Assembly (NCBI GenBank): GCA_022772675.1
Contig: JALEZW010000059.1
Coordinates: 1 to 64,000, forward strand
DNA: 64,000 bases
Direction of reading: 5' to 3'
From: Agathobacter sp.
GTDB taxonomy: Bacteria > Bacillota > Clostridia > Lachnospirales > Lachnospiraceae
Shown here: one piece after another, positions 43,565 through 53,305 of the stretch
How positions within the stretch are numbered: position 1 is the stretch's first letter
Layout: each line of letters opens with the position of its first letter
Translations under genes and position numbers: made by a program
Notes under the pieces: generated by a model
The model's input: the letters and a program-made list of their open reading frames with translations, nothing else
Told to the model about the DNA's origin: nothing
Database searches by the model: none

Positions 43565-44383
43565 ATGAGTAAAAAAGCAATCGTATTAGATCATGTCGGT
43601 ATGAAATTTAATCTGAGTAAGGAGAAGACAGATAATCTCAAAGATTATTTTATAAAGTTTTTGAAAAGGGATCTTCATTATGATGAATTCTGGGCTCTGA
43701 AGGATGTTTCCTTTGCGGTAGAAAAAGGAGAACGCGTAGGTGTTCTGGGACTTAACGGTGCAGGAAAAAGCACACTTTTAAAGGTGATTGCAGGAGTATT
43801 TAAACCCACAGAAGGAACCGTAAAGCGCAATGGGAAGTTGGCACCTTTATTGGAATTGGGAGCAGGCTTTGATAAGGAATATACCGGCAGGGAAAACATT
43901 TACCTGTATGGAGCTGTGCTTGGCTATAGTAAGAAATTTATAGATGAAAAATTTGATGAAATTGTAGAATTTTCGGAATTGGGAGAGTTTATTGAAGTCC
44001 CGGTCAAAAACTATTCTTCCGGAATGAAATCTCGCCTGGGATTTTCCATTGCAACTGTGGTATCACCCAAGATATTGATATTGGATGAAGTCTTATCGGT
44101 AGGCGATGCGAGGTTCCGCAGAAAAAGCGAAAAGAAGATCAAAAGCATGTTTGATTCCGGAGTTACTGTACTTTTTGTATCCCATTCTTTGGAACAGGTG
44201 AAACGTCTATGCAATAAAGCAATGATTCTGGATCATGGGAAACTGACTGCATATGGTGATATAGATGAGGTGGCTCCGATTTATCAGGAGATGCTGGACA
44301 ACTGCCAGGACGAAACGTTGATACCCAAAAGGAGAAAAAAGAAAAAGGTTCAGATTGATATGAATAGTAGTAAGGAGAAGTAA
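43565..44383 (+). CDS. ABC transporter ATPase for surface polymer export (TagH-like)
   Basis: 272 residues. Walker A 'GLNGAGKST' near 62, signature 'YSSGMKSRLGFSIATV' near 150 and Walker B 'ILILDEVLSVGD' near 170. The late-positioned 'VLSVGDARFRRKSEKKI' is typical of polysaccharide/teichoic acid exporters. The last 20 residues are very basic. There is no long C-terminal carbohydrate-binding domain. Confidence 0.93.
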   Translation: MSKKAIVLDHVGMKFNLSKEKTDNLKDYFIKFLKRDLHYDEFWALKDVSFAVEKGERVGVLGLNGAGKSTLLKVIAGVFKPTEGTVKRNGKLAPLLELGAGFDKEYTGRENIYLYGAVLGYSKKFIDEKFDEIVEFSELGEFIEVPVKNYSSGMKSRLGFSIATVVSPKILILDEVLSVGDARFRRKSEKKIKSMFDSGVTVLFVSHSLEQVKRLCNKAMILDHGKLTAYGDIDEVAPIYQEMLDNCQDETLIPKRRKKKKVQIDMNSSKEK

Positions 44384-44384
44384 C

Positions 44385-47078
44385 ATGAAGCTGTCGGTAA
44401 TATGGCTGTTTGATGACAGTGTAGATAATAAAGAAACATTTGCCTGTCTGCACCGGGAGTTGAAACTGCAGGAAGGTTCTGAGATAATCATATTTGCAGA
44501 CGGAGATATTGAAAACAAATACGGTGATTCGCTGCAAGGCTTGCAATATCGGGTTCTCAACCGTGGAGGAAGAAGTGACATAGAATGTTACAATGCTGCA
44601 AGAGAGTATGTGACGGGAGATATGGTGACAGCTGTTTCCAGTGGCGATAAATTTTCAGCTGGAAGCATTCGTGACTTGAAAAAGGCGGTAGAGCGGTATG
44701 ACCGGGAAAACGTGTTTATGCTGAGCAAAATAATGCCGGATGGCCGGATTGGAGCATTTTCTTCCGTGAAAAAATTCAGTGGATTGTCGTTAGTTTCACT
44801 GGAACAGGAGTATGGGCTGTTTCCGTTTTATTTTGGAGGAACATTTGTCAGAGCGGACTATTTCAAAAAACATGAATTCTGTATGGAATCGGGGCTTGAA
44901 TCGGAACAGGAATATTTTTTGAAGCTTTGTTTGAAAAAGAAAAAGGTAGTTTTTCTTTCTAATAGCAAGTATTTCAGTGAGCAGGCAAGAGAAGGAGATT
45001 ATACATTTTACAATAATATATATGAAAAACAGTGGTATGAGGAATCCTTTGATGGGTTTTGGTGTCCGTTTCTGAGAAAGATGAAAGAAGAAAGTGGACA
45101 TATTCCCTATTTCATTCAGTATTTCGTGATGTTTACAATCGGCAGCCGTGTGTCAAGCAACTGGAACAACAGAAACAAACATGTGATTACGGAAGGAAAG
45201 GAAGAAGCTGTATTAGAGGCAATTGGAAGGACGTTGCAGTATATCGACGATCTTGTGATGTTTAATGGACATCGAATTAAGGAAAGTAAGACTGCCGATT
45301 CCGTTAAATGGTTATTTGGAATCCTGAAATATGGAAAGGATTTCACTTTTGACCGGTATTACATTTCCGGTATTCCATATTATGGTGCCGACAGTATTGT
45401 TCTTAATAAAATAACGAACCTGAAAACCAATATTCTTTTTATGAATTATGAGAACAGAATATTGCATATTGATGGAACCATTCATCCCATTTTATTTGCT
45501 ATGGCAGATGAAATTTATTTGACACTTGGAGGCAGAAAGTATCCGCTGGAGTATAATGGGAGATATTCGCTGACCAAAATATTTGGAGTCAGTGTTTACA
45601 AAAACCATTCTTTTCACGTGAAGCTTCCAATGGACTCCTTCCAAAATGGAATGCTCTACTGTGTGGCAAAAATCAAGGGGGAAGAAATACGCATCACATT
45701 TTCCTATGAGTCTCATTTCAGCCGGATGAGCGGGGCATATAAGAACAGCTATTGGTGTTTTGGCGAGAACCCCATGTATCTGTCCGTAAAGGAGAATGAG
45801 GGAATCCATATTAAGATTTCATCGCCAAAGGAGAAACGTAAACAGGAGAGACGGCTTTCGAAAGAAATGTTTATGTCCTTTAATAAGCGCGCCTGGCTGT
45901 TCCTGGCTGTGAGAAAGGCATATTTTATTCTTCGGCCGATCATGAAACGGAAACCCATCTGGATGTATCTGGATAAGATTTATAAGGGAGGGGACTCCTC
46001 GGAATATCTTTACCGGTATGCTGTGGCTCAAAAGGATGGAAACAAGCACTATTATCTGGTGGACAAGCACGCTACTGATTATAAGAGGCTGAAAAAAGCC
46101 GGATATAAGCCACTGGTCCGAGGGAGCATCAAGCATCGCCTTGTATTTTTGATGGCAGATATGATGGTAATCTCTAATTCAACCGTGTTCGCATTTAATA
46201 ATTTTGGCCTGCCGAATTCCAGTAACGTTAGAGACCTGGTGGATTTTCATGTATGCTGCGTACAGCATGGAATGTCTGTCCAGAAGATTGCGGTTGCCCA
46301 GAATCGTCTGCGTGACAATATCAGACTGTATTTCTGTGCATCAAAGTATGAGATAGAAAACCTTTCCAAACCGATCTATGATTATGTGGGCTATGATGCT
46401 TTGAAGCTTACCGGGGTTCCTCGCTATGATGGACTTGTAAATGATGATAAGAAGCAGATTATGATCAGCCCAACCTGGAGAATGCAGGCGGCCGTGCCTG
46501 TTCGTACCAGTGAGGGAGAGCAGAGAGATTATAACCCATTGTTTAAGGAGAGTACTTATTATAAGGTTTACAATGCACTGATCAATGATCCGCGCCTGAT
46601 TGAGGCTGCAAAAAAGTACGGATACAGGATTAAATATGTGCTTCATCCGATTGTCAGTGCCCAGGTAGATGATTTTGACAAGAATGATTATGTAGATGTG
46701 ATTCCGGCTGTAGGAGATATGAGCTATGAGCGTATGTTCTGTGAATCCAGTCTTATGGTAACGGATTTTTCGGGAATCCAGTTTGATTTTGCTTATCTGA
46801 GAAAACCAATTGTCTACCTGCACCACAAGGATATCCCGCAGCATTATGAGGAGGGAACCTTCTTCTACGATACGATGGCTTTTGGCGAGATTGCCCATGA
46901 TAATGATGAACTGATCAATCTTCTGTGTGAGTATATGGCAAACGGCTGTCAGATGAAAGAGGAGTACGTTCGCAGGGCAGATGATTTCTTTTATTATAAA
47001 GACCGGAACAACTGTAAGAGAATCTATGATATAATGGTTGAGTATCAGGATAAGCATATTTTGAATAAGGAGAGCTAA
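44385..47078 (+). CDS. Two-domain glycosyltransferase/CDP-glycerol glycerophosphotransferase (TagF-like)
   Basis: 897 residues. The N-terminal 270 resemble a divergent GT2 domain ('KLSVIWLFDDSVDNKET' and 'VSSGDKFSAGSIRDL' as counterparts of the nucleotide-sugar and metal motifs). The C-terminal half (about 530-890) is a Glyphos_transf domain: 'HGMSVQKIAVAQNRL' near 628, 'ISPTWRMQAAV' near 688, 'YVLHPIV' near 752 and 'VTDFSGIQFDFAYLRKPIVY' near 792, with the conserved histidines and D-x-S. Such enzymes polymerise glycerol or ribitol phosphate. Together with the TagGH-like exporter and cytidylyltransferase it suggests a teichoic-acid-type polymer. Confidence 0.88.
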   Translation: MKLSVIWLFDDSVDNKETFACLHRELKLQEGSEIIIFADGDIENKYGDSLQGLQYRVLNRGGRSDIECYNAAREYVTGDMVTAVSSGDKFSAGSIRDLKKAVERYDRENVFMLSKIMPDGRIGAFSSVKKFSGLSLVSLEQEYGLFPFYFGGTFVRADYFKKHEFCMESGLESEQEYFLKLCLKKKKVVFLSNSKYFSEQAREGDYTFYNNIYEKQWYEESFDGFWCPFLRKMKEESGHIPYFIQYFVMFTIGSRVSSNWNNRNKHVITEGKEEAVLEAIGRTLQYIDDLVMFNGHRIKESKTADSVKWLFGILKYGKDFTFDRYYISGIPYYGADSIVLNKITNLKTNILFMNYENRILHIDGTIHPILFAMADEIYLTLGGRKYPLEYNGRYSLTKIFGVSVYKNHSFHVKLPMDSFQNGMLYCVAKIKGEEIRITFSYESHFSRMSGAYKNSYWCFGENPMYLSVKENEGIHIKISSPKEKRKQERRLSKEMFMSFNKRAWLFLAVRKAYFILRPIMKRKPIWMYLDKIYKGGDSSEYLYRYAVAQKDGNKHYYLVDKHATDYKRLKKAGYKPLVRGSIKHRLVFLMADMMVISNSTVFAFNNFGLPNSSNVRDLVDFHVCCVQHGMSVQKIAVAQNRLRDNIRLYFCASKYEIENLSKPIYDYVGYDALKLTGVPRYDGLVNDDKKQIMISPTWRMQAAVPVRTSEGEQRDYNPLFKESTYYKVYNALINDPRLIEAAKKYGYRIKYVLHPIVSAQVDDFDKNDYVDVIPAVGDMSYERMFCESSLMVTDFSGIQFDFAYLRKPIVYLHHKDIPQHYEEGTFFYDTMAFGEIAHDNDELINLLCEYMANGCQMKEEYVRRADDFFYYKDRNNCKRIYDIMVEYQDKHILNKES

Positions 47079-47081
47079 CGA

Positions 47082-47810
47082 ATGAACATAGGAGTAATTT
47101 TTGCTGGTGGCGTTGGAAAAAGAATGAACAGCAGGGTAAAACCGAAGCAGTTCCTTAATGTATATGGAAAGCCAATTATTATTCATACTTTGGAATTGTT
47201 CGATAATCACGAGGAAATCGATGCAATCGTGGTTGCGTGTCTGGAGGACTGGATTCCGTATTTGCGGGAACTTTTGGAAAAGTTCAATATTAAGAAAGTC
47301 AAAAAGATTGTTCCAGGAGGTTCTTCCGGTCAGGAGTCAATTTATCATGGACTTCAGGCTGCAGAGGAGGTGGCAGGCGGTGAAAAATCTATTGTCCTGA
47401 TCCACGATGGTGTGCGTCCTCTGATACATGCCAAAACCATATCGGACAATATTGCATCCGTAAAGGAACATGGCTCTGCAATTACCAGTGTTACAGTAAA
47501 AGAAACGGTGCTGGTGGTATCCAAAGATAATTCCATTGACAGTGTGCCAAAGAGAGAGGATACCAGACTTGCGAGGGCACCACAAAGCTTTTATCTGGAT
47601 GAAATTATTGGCGCACATCGCAAAGCAATCGCCGAGAATAAGCTGGATTTTATAGATTCCTGCTCTATGATGCAGTATTATGGCAAAAAGCTTTATCTGA
47701 TCGAAGGACCGCAGGAGAATATTAAGATAACGACACCGGATGATTTTTATACCATGAGAGCTCTTCTGGATGCAAAAGAAGAGGCTCAGATTTATGGCTT
47801 AGAGGAGTAG
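47082..47810 (+). CDS. IspD/TarI-family cytidylyltransferase
   Basis: 242 residues. 'GVIFAGGVGKRMNSRVKP' is the nucleotide-binding loop; 'IVLIHDGVRPLIHAKTI' near 106 and 'FYLDEIIGAH' near 178 complete the fold. The family covers IspD of isoprenoid synthesis and TarI, which makes CDP-ribitol. The position between a TagF-like polymerase and an SDR favours a CDP-polyol role, as in tarIJ loci; sequence alone does not separate the two. GGAG lies before the start; co-transcribed with neighbours. Confidence 0.85.
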   Translation: MNIGVIFAGGVGKRMNSRVKPKQFLNVYGKPIIIHTLELFDNHEEIDAIVVACLEDWIPYLRELLEKFNIKKVKKIVPGGSSGQESIYHGLQAAEEVAGGEKSIVLIHDGVRPLIHAKTISDNIASVKEHGSAITSVTVKETVLVVSKDNSIDSVPKREDTRLARAPQSFYLDEIIGAHRKAIAENKLDFIDSCSMMQYYGKKLYLIEGPQENIKITTPDDFYTMRALLDAKEEAQIYGLEE

Positions 47811-47818
47811 GAAAACTC

Positions 47819-48859
47819 ATGAACAACGTATTGCGTGAAGATTTTCAAAGAATTGCAGAAAGCAATTTACCTTTTGAAGAATTTAGAGGATGTTCTTTTT
47901 TGATTACGGGAGCCACGGGACTCATCGGTTCGCTTTTGGTCAGAACACTGTTGTATTGTAACCGGGTGCACAGTTTAAACCTGAAGGTGTATGCGGTTGT
48001 GCGTAGTGTGGAAAAGGCCGGAAAGATATTCGGTGAAGGAGACTCCGCTCTGGAATATGTAGTCTGTGATCTGGCAAAGGACGATATCGTCTGTCCTGGA
48101 AAATGTGATTATGTTATTCACGCGGCAGCTGTCACAACATCCAGACTGATGGTGTCGGATCCGGTTGGCACCATACGTACCTCCATTGACGGAACGGAGA
48201 AGCTCTTGAAGCTTGCCGTAAACAAAAGTGCAAAAGCGTTTGTTTATATCTCTTCAATGGAAATTTACGGCCAGCCAATGACAGAAGACAGGACCACGGA
48301 GAAGGATTTGGGATACATTGATATCAGCAGTGTAAGAAGCTGCTATCCGGAAAGCAAACGGATGTGTGAATGTCTTTGCAATGCCTATGCAGCACAGTAC
48401 GGGCTCAATGTAAAGAGTGCAAGACTTGCCCAGACCTTTGGTGCTGGAATACTTCCTACGGAAAACCGGGTATTTGCGCAGTTTGCGAGAAGTGCTGTAA
48501 ACGGAGAGAATATTGTGCTTCATACGACAGGGGAGTCTGATGGAAATTATGTGTATACGGCCGATGCGATTCTTGCAATTCTCACTTTGCTGATCAAAGG
48601 CGAGTCAGGAGAGGCATATAATATCGCAAACGAAGATAGTCACACTACCATCCGCAGCATGGCAGAATTGGTGGCTGCTGAAATCGCCGAAAACAGGATA
48701 AAGGTAGTAATCGATATTCCTGAGGACAGCGCGTCCCTCGGATATGCGCCACCGGTAAAAATGCAGCTGGATGCAGCTAAAATGCGTGCTCTTGGGTGGA
48801 AACCAACGGTGGGGTTAGTGGAAGCCTATCGGAGAATGATACTCTGGATGCAGAATTAG
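47819..48859 (+). CDS. NAD-dependent epimerase/dehydratase (extended SDR)
   Basis: 346 residues. Nucleotide-binding 'LITGATGLIGSLLVRTLL' near 29, 'YVIHAAAVTTSRLM' near 97 and the catalytic 'SCYPESKRMCE' (Y-x3-K) near 178. It lies eight bases after the cytidylyltransferase. It could supply a modified sugar, or the reduced polyol to be activated by the neighbour; the sequence shows only the fold and cofactor site. Confidence 0.85.
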   Translation: MNNVLREDFQRIAESNLPFEEFRGCSFLITGATGLIGSLLVRTLLYCNRVHSLNLKVYAVVRSVEKAGKIFGEGDSALEYVVCDLAKDDIVCPGKCDYVIHAAAVTTSRLMVSDPVGTIRTSIDGTEKLLKLAVNKSAKAFVYISSMEIYGQPMTEDRTTEKDLGYIDISSVRSCYPESKRMCECLCNAYAAQYGLNVKSARLAQTFGAGILPTENRVFAQFARSAVNGENIVLHTTGESDGNYVYTADAILAILTLLIKGESGEAYNIANEDSHTTIRSMAELVAAEIAENRIKVVIDIPEDSASLGYAPPVKMQLDAAKMRALGWKPTVGLVEAYRRMILWMQN

Positions 48860-48880
48860 TTTAGGAAATGGAGTGTATCA

Positions 48881-50266
48881 ATGGAGAACAATCAACCAGT
48901 TACTAGGAAATTCAAAATACTGCTTCTGACCAATAGAGATTCCGATAATGTGGGAGACCAGGTTATTGAGGCAAGTGATATTGCGCTTCTGCATTCCGTT
49001 ATGCAGAATTTAAATATCGAAAAAGAGAATTATCAGATTAACAGCCGCTCTGCTTCAGTTGTAACTAAAAAATACATGGACACAAGGGATCCTGAACTTC
49101 TTGAGGGGGCCAAAAGAGCCATTGAACAGGCGGATCTGATCCTTTTTGGGGGAGCTCCGGTATTCAACTACGGATATCAGAAGTTCTACGAAAGAACGGC
49201 AATTACATTGGAACTGGCCAAAGAGTTTAATAAACCAGTTATTTTTTCGGCAGTTGGAGTGGAAGCCTACCATGAAAAAAATAAAAAATGCCAAAGACTC
49301 AAGGAAACACTTAATTTTGACTGCGTAAAACAGATTACCACAAGGGATGGGCTGGATAAGCTGGAAAAGTACAAAGAGAACGAGAATATCACCATTGGTC
49401 TCGTTTCGGATCCGGCAGTTTTTTCTGCAAATGTTTTTGATCGTTACATCCATGGCCGGGTTGTTATAAAAAAGAGGTTTAAGATTTTTCCCGTGAAGGT
49501 AGTTGAGCCGCCAAAGAAACCGGGGAAAAAGAAGATCGGTATATTTGTGCTCAGGGCAAACGGATTTACAGATAATCATGTTGACTTTACCAGGGAACAG
49601 GCCGCAGAGCTTTGGGTGGATGTTGTTCGGCTTCTGCAGGAAAGAGAATATGATTATGAGTTGATTACAAGCGGACATTTTGGGGATGAGGCATTTTTGG
49701 ATTATATGATTCGAAAATACAATATTCCACAGAACAAGTGTGTTTTTAATATCAATTGTCCGGAAACACTATTTAAGCAGATGGCGAAATATGATGGGGT
49801 GATCTCCTGTCGCCTTCATCCAAGCATCATTTCATTTTCCATGAATATCCCGGCAGTCAGCCTTGTGTGGAATACAAAGGTAACCGGATTTTATAATGGC
49901 ATCGGTTATCCACAGAGAGCTATTGACCGGTCCGGATTTGATGCAGAAACCATTGTCAATACATTGGAACAGGCGATGGAAGAGGGAATCGTTAAAGATG
50001 AAGAATACTTAATGAGTGTATATACGTCATTGTTTTACGGAATCAGAAATATTTTATGTCCGGAGAATTCAGACATACAGCCCTATAATTATGAGCAGCT
50101 AATAGAAGCTATTCCACTTTATCAGGGGACTTCAGAGTCGGAAAAACTTGAAAAGCTCCAGAGAAAGTTCCGTAGAACCTATGATTTGTGTAACAAGCGT
50201 CTGGATGAAAATCAGAAGTTGAAGGAACAAATTGTTGAATTGAAAGAAAGAAACACCAAGAACTGA
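48881..50266 (+). CDS. Polysaccharide pyruvyl transferase family protein
   Basis: 461 residues. Features of the PS_pyruv_trans (CsaB/GumL) family: N-terminal 'LLTNRDSDNVGDQVIEAS', 'ADLILFGGAPVFNYG' near 88, 'DGVISCRLHPSIISFSMNIP' near 304 and 'PAVSLVWNTKVTGFYNGIG' near 324. The last 40 residues form a Lys/Glu-rich coiled coil. The family adds pyruvate ketals, or in some members other groups, to surface sugars; pyruvylated polymers are ligands for S-layer homology domains. None are seen in this window. Confidence 0.87.
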   Translation: MENNQPVTRKFKILLLTNRDSDNVGDQVIEASDIALLHSVMQNLNIEKENYQINSRSASVVTKKYMDTRDPELLEGAKRAIEQADLILFGGAPVFNYGYQKFYERTAITLELAKEFNKPVIFSAVGVEAYHEKNKKCQRLKETLNFDCVKQITTRDGLDKLEKYKENENITIGLVSDPAVFSANVFDRYIHGRVVIKKRFKIFPVKVVEPPKKPGKKKIGIFVLRANGFTDNHVDFTREQAAELWVDVVRLLQEREYDYELITSGHFGDEAFLDYMIRKYNIPQNKCVFNINCPETLFKQMAKYDGVISCRLHPSIISFSMNIPAVSLVWNTKVTGFYNGIGYPQRAIDRSGFDAETIVNTLEQAMEEGIVKDEEYLMSVYTSLFYGIRNILCPENSDIQPYNYEQLIEAIPLYQGTSESEKLEKLQRKFRRTYDLCNKRLDENQKLKEQIVELKERNTKN

Positions 50267-50310
50267 TGGGCCGGTTCGGATATAGCAGTTTGTATTTGTA
50301 AGGTTAAGTC

Positions 50311-52095
50311 ATGCGTAAAAAAGTAGTAGTTTTTATATTGATAATTTATACTTTATTTGTACTGGTTCCTGCTGAAAGGGTACAGGCAGAAACCAATACA
50401 GAAATGAATATTTATGCTATGTATCTGGGAGATGAAGAAAAAGGGGATTCCGTTCTTTTAGAATCCAAAGATCATTATCTTCTAGTCGATATCGGTGATG
50501 CCACGCAGGCATCTGTGATTGGAGAACAGTTGACTGAACTGGGGGCAGCGCATGTTGATATTCTGTTCAGTCATCTGCACAGCGATCATATCGGAGGATA
50601 CGATGAAAACGTCACGGAGGGACTGGATCAGCTGCGCTCGATGGGAATTACAATTGATACCCTGTATCTGCCGTCTATGAGTATTGCACCGTTGTCACAG
50701 AGGTTTTCATACCGTAATATGCAGCTTCAGAATTTCGCATCCCGGGGGGGATGTGGAAAAATCGTATATTTAAACACTGGAGACAGTATTGGTTTTGGTG
50801 ATGTGGAGGGACAGGTCATCGGTCCGATAGATCCATGGAAGTTTTCACCAGATCAGTATACACAATATAAGTCTCTGTCGAATCGCAATATTGCTTATGA
50901 AAACGACAGTTCTCTTGCAATCATATTTGCCTGTGGTAGCACAAGGTATTTTACTGCGGGAGACTGTTACGGAAATCAGGCAAAAGCCTTGGTGGAAAAA
51001 TATGGTGATGGTCTCAGATGCGATATTATGAAATTGTGTCATCATGGCATCGGAACGGGAAATTCCGCAGAGCTTCTTTCAGCAGTTCGACCGGCATACT
51101 CTTTTGCAACCAACAGCGGGGTATCCAATATTAATGAAGAGACCGGACGCTGGCGCACGTATACTGCGACCAAGAGAGCTTCAAAATATGGCATGCCCTA
51201 TCTGGTTGGAAATGAGAAAAAGACACTGATTTATCATGTCGAGAATGATACCATTTCGTTATTCCGGGGAGACACCGTATCCGAGGAAAAGAAGATGACG
51301 GGATGGCAGTATTTATATGGAGCAGACGGAGCCAACCGGGATCATGATATGTACTATCTGAATTCAGCATGTAAGCCTGTGAAAGGAGTAAGGAAAATAG
51401 GTAGCCATTATTATCGTTTTTCTGCTGGAGGGCAGATGGATTATGGGAGTTTTTCATCAGAGGGAGAGTATCTCGGCTGGAAAACCTACTCCCAGGGAAA
51501 GCGTTATTACACTTTGTCTGCCAATAAGAAATACGCGTACATGAATTGTGGCTTTGCTACAGTGGAGGGAGTGCCGCTGTATTTCGATGAAGAGGGTTAC
51601 AAGGTTGTTAGTGGGACAGAAGACTCTGTCAAAATTCAAAAAATTGGATCCAACTATTATGCTGTGGATTATGATGGTGAACTTACGGTAAATGACTGGG
51701 AAGAGATTGATGATTTCCTGTACTATTTTGATGGAAGCGGCAAGATGATCCGTAATTGTGAATATTTGGTAGATGGACAGTATTATCTGTTTGATACAGA
51801 CGGAACCCTGTTTAAGGGAAACTCCTGTACAGAATTTTATGATTTTAAATCAAACACTTATGCAGTTCGGGAAGACGGCACACTGGTAACCAACAAATGC
51901 GGACGAATTGGCGGAAATAAGTATTACTTTGACCACAGGGGGGTAATGCAGAAGGATAAGATTATCAAGATAGGCCAGAAAAAGTATTATTTTGGGAAGA
52001 ATGGAAAGCTGGTTTATGACCGTAATTTTACCTATAAAGGTATTAAGTATCACAGTAATTCCAGAGGCGCAGTTTCTGTGGTGAAAAAGAAATAA
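50311..52095 (+). CDS. Secreted metallo-beta-lactamase-fold protein with C-terminal cell-wall-binding repeats
   Basis: 594 residues with a signal peptide (about 1-27). Residues 32-310 are a metallo-hydrolase domain of the ComEC-C type: 'FSHLHSDHIGGY' near 89 (H-x-H-x-D-H), 'AGDCYGNQA' near 213 and 'LCHHGIGTGNS' near 244. Residues from about 335 hold glucan/choline-binding-type repeats, such as 'IDDFLYYFDGSGKMI' and 'IGGNKYYFDHRGVMQ'. Choline-binding modules dock to phosphocholine; with LicD-type enzymes in the same locus this protein may bind or process the decorated polymer. In pneumococcus Pce (CbpE) is a choline-binding protein with a metallo-beta-lactamase fold that removes phosphocholine, a suggestive parallel. 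Confidence 0.87.
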   Translation: MRKKVVVFILIIYTLFVLVPAERVQAETNTEMNIYAMYLGDEEKGDSVLLESKDHYLLVDIGDATQASVIGEQLTELGAAHVDILFSHLHSDHIGGYDENVTEGLDQLRSMGITIDTLYLPSMSIAPLSQRFSYRNMQLQNFASRGGCGKIVYLNTGDSIGFGDVEGQVIGPIDPWKFSPDQYTQYKSLSNRNIAYENDSSLAIIFACGSTRYFTAGDCYGNQAKALVEKYGDGLRCDIMKLCHHGIGTGNSAELLSAVRPAYSFATNSGVSNINEETGRWRTYTATKRASKYGMPYLVGNEKKTLIYHVENDTISLFRGDTVSEEKKMTGWQYLYGADGANRDHDMYYLNSACKPVKGVRKIGSHYYRFSAGGQMDYGSFSSEGEYLGWKTYSQGKRYYTLSANKKYAYMNCGFATVEGVPLYFDEEGYKVVSGTEDSVKIQKIGSNYYAVDYDGELTVNDWEEIDDFLYYFDGSGKMIRNCEYLVDGQYYLFDTDGTLFKGNSCTEFYDFKSNTYAVREDGTLVTNKCGRIGGNKYYFDHRGVMQKDKIIKIGQKKYYFGKNGKLVYDRNFTYKGIKYHSNSRGAVSVVKKK

Positions 52096-52105
52096 ATCTA
52101 TTACA

Positions 52106-53209
52106 TTAATGTTTGTTTTTGAGCCTTGGAATTACGGTAAGGAACAGCCTAGCCAAACCGGCAGAGAGAAACGTAATTCCAAGACAGACCGAAATCTGAA
52201 GCGCAGGCCGGTCAGGCAGTAATTTTTCTGCAATGTCCAGACCGATTACCTGGTTGAGGTACAGGGGAAGGCTGAAGGAGCCTAGAAAATAAATCACTTT
52301 GTGGTCAAAAAACTGATTGCCATAGGTCTGTCTGCTAAAGCTGGCAGCAATTGCAAAAAACAGAGCCAGAGTAAAAATAATCTCATATTTAGCGCTCATT
52401 GTTGTGACACAGAAGGTAAGGGCACCCAGGTAGCAAAGGGTTTCTGATACGGATAACAAACACTTTACAGAGTGGGTAAGCGGCTGTTTGGACAAAAATA
52501 CGGAAAGCTCATAAGCGGATGCACCTAAAGCGATCTCTGCAACCCCGCGAAGGAGATAAACCGGAATAAAGCCTGCCCAGGTTTCAGTGCCGGGAGCAAA
52601 AGTTCCGTATTGGTGGGTGAGATACCCCAAAATCATTAAGCTACCGACGGGCGCAAGGACATGCACAAACATGGAATAGTACTTACGGCAGAGAGGGTAC
52701 AGAAGTGCCAGCGCAAAAATCATGCAGCAGATGTACCATTCAACCCGGTTCAGTGGAGAACCAAAGCCTAGTTTTTGAATTAATAGAAGATTTGGAACAT
52801 AGTCCAAAAATTTTCGGACAAGCATGCGCAGAGAGTATCCCTCCAGCAGAGCTTTCGTTATGAATAATACAACGAATGCAATTACGTGGTAAAGGAAGAT
52901 TGCTTTGACCTTACGGAAAAGAAATCGAAAGGTCTCACTTCCTAAATCGTGGCAGCGGGGGTCTTTCTGAATCTGGGATGACACAGATTTTGCCATAAGG
53001 AATCCGGTAACGAGAAAGAAAAATTCTACGCCAAAATATCCTCTTGGGAAAAAAGCAAAGTGCTGTGTTGATTTATCAATATTCAGAAAATGTCGTTGAC
53101 AATGGAACAGGATTATGGATATACAGAATATAAATCTGAAGAATTCGACTTTTCCGTTTTTTTCATGATATGATACCTCCAAATCATTAAGCAAGGCTAT
53201 TATATCCAT
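52106..53209 (-). CDS. Acyltransferase 3 family membrane protein, start frame uncertain
   Basis: 367 residues in the open frame. About ten membrane segments; 'VEFFRFIFCISIILFHCQ' is the family opening with the conserved His, and 'GVEFFFLVTGFLMAKS' follows near 75. Such proteins O-acetylate or succinylate surface glycans. The best ribosome site (GGAGG, 53176-53180) stands nine bases before an ATG at 53166 that is one base out of frame: a run of seven As follows, and eight would restore 'MKKNGKVEFFRF', the typical start. Translation from 53209 gives 15 extra residues without a ribosome site. Either slippage, phase variation or a sequence error is involved. Convergent with the preceding gene. 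Confidence 0.85.
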   Translation of the reverse strand: MDIIALLNDLEVSYHEKNGKVEFFRFIFCISIILFHCQRHFLNIDKSTQHFAFFPRGYFGVEFFFLVTGFLMAKSVSSQIQKDPRCHDLGSETFRFLFRKVKAIFLYHVIAFVVLFITKALLEGYSLRMLVRKFLDYVPNLLLIQKLGFGSPLNRVEWYICCMIFALALLYPLCRKYYSMFVHVLAPVGSLMILGYLTHQYGTFAPGTETWAGFIPVYLLRGVAEIALGASAYELSVFLSKQPLTHSVKCLLSVSETLCYLGALTFCVTTMSAKYEIIFTLALFFAIAASFSRQTYGNQFFDHKVIYFLGSFSLPLYLNQVIGLDIAEKLLPDRPALQISVCLGITFLSAGLARLFLTVIPRLKNKH

Positions 53210-53305
53210 TTATCAGGCTTTTGGCAAGAGAAGATTCTACACGAAACCTGGTATGGGTGAATGTGTAAATTCAAAATTCAGGACAAGATAACAGGGGTAA
53301 ATCAA

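Noticed and set aside
44385-47078. TagF-like gene considered as two genes fused by error
   Set aside because: The frame is continuous with no alternative start or ribosome site between the domains, and two-domain enzymes of this type are common in polymer loci.
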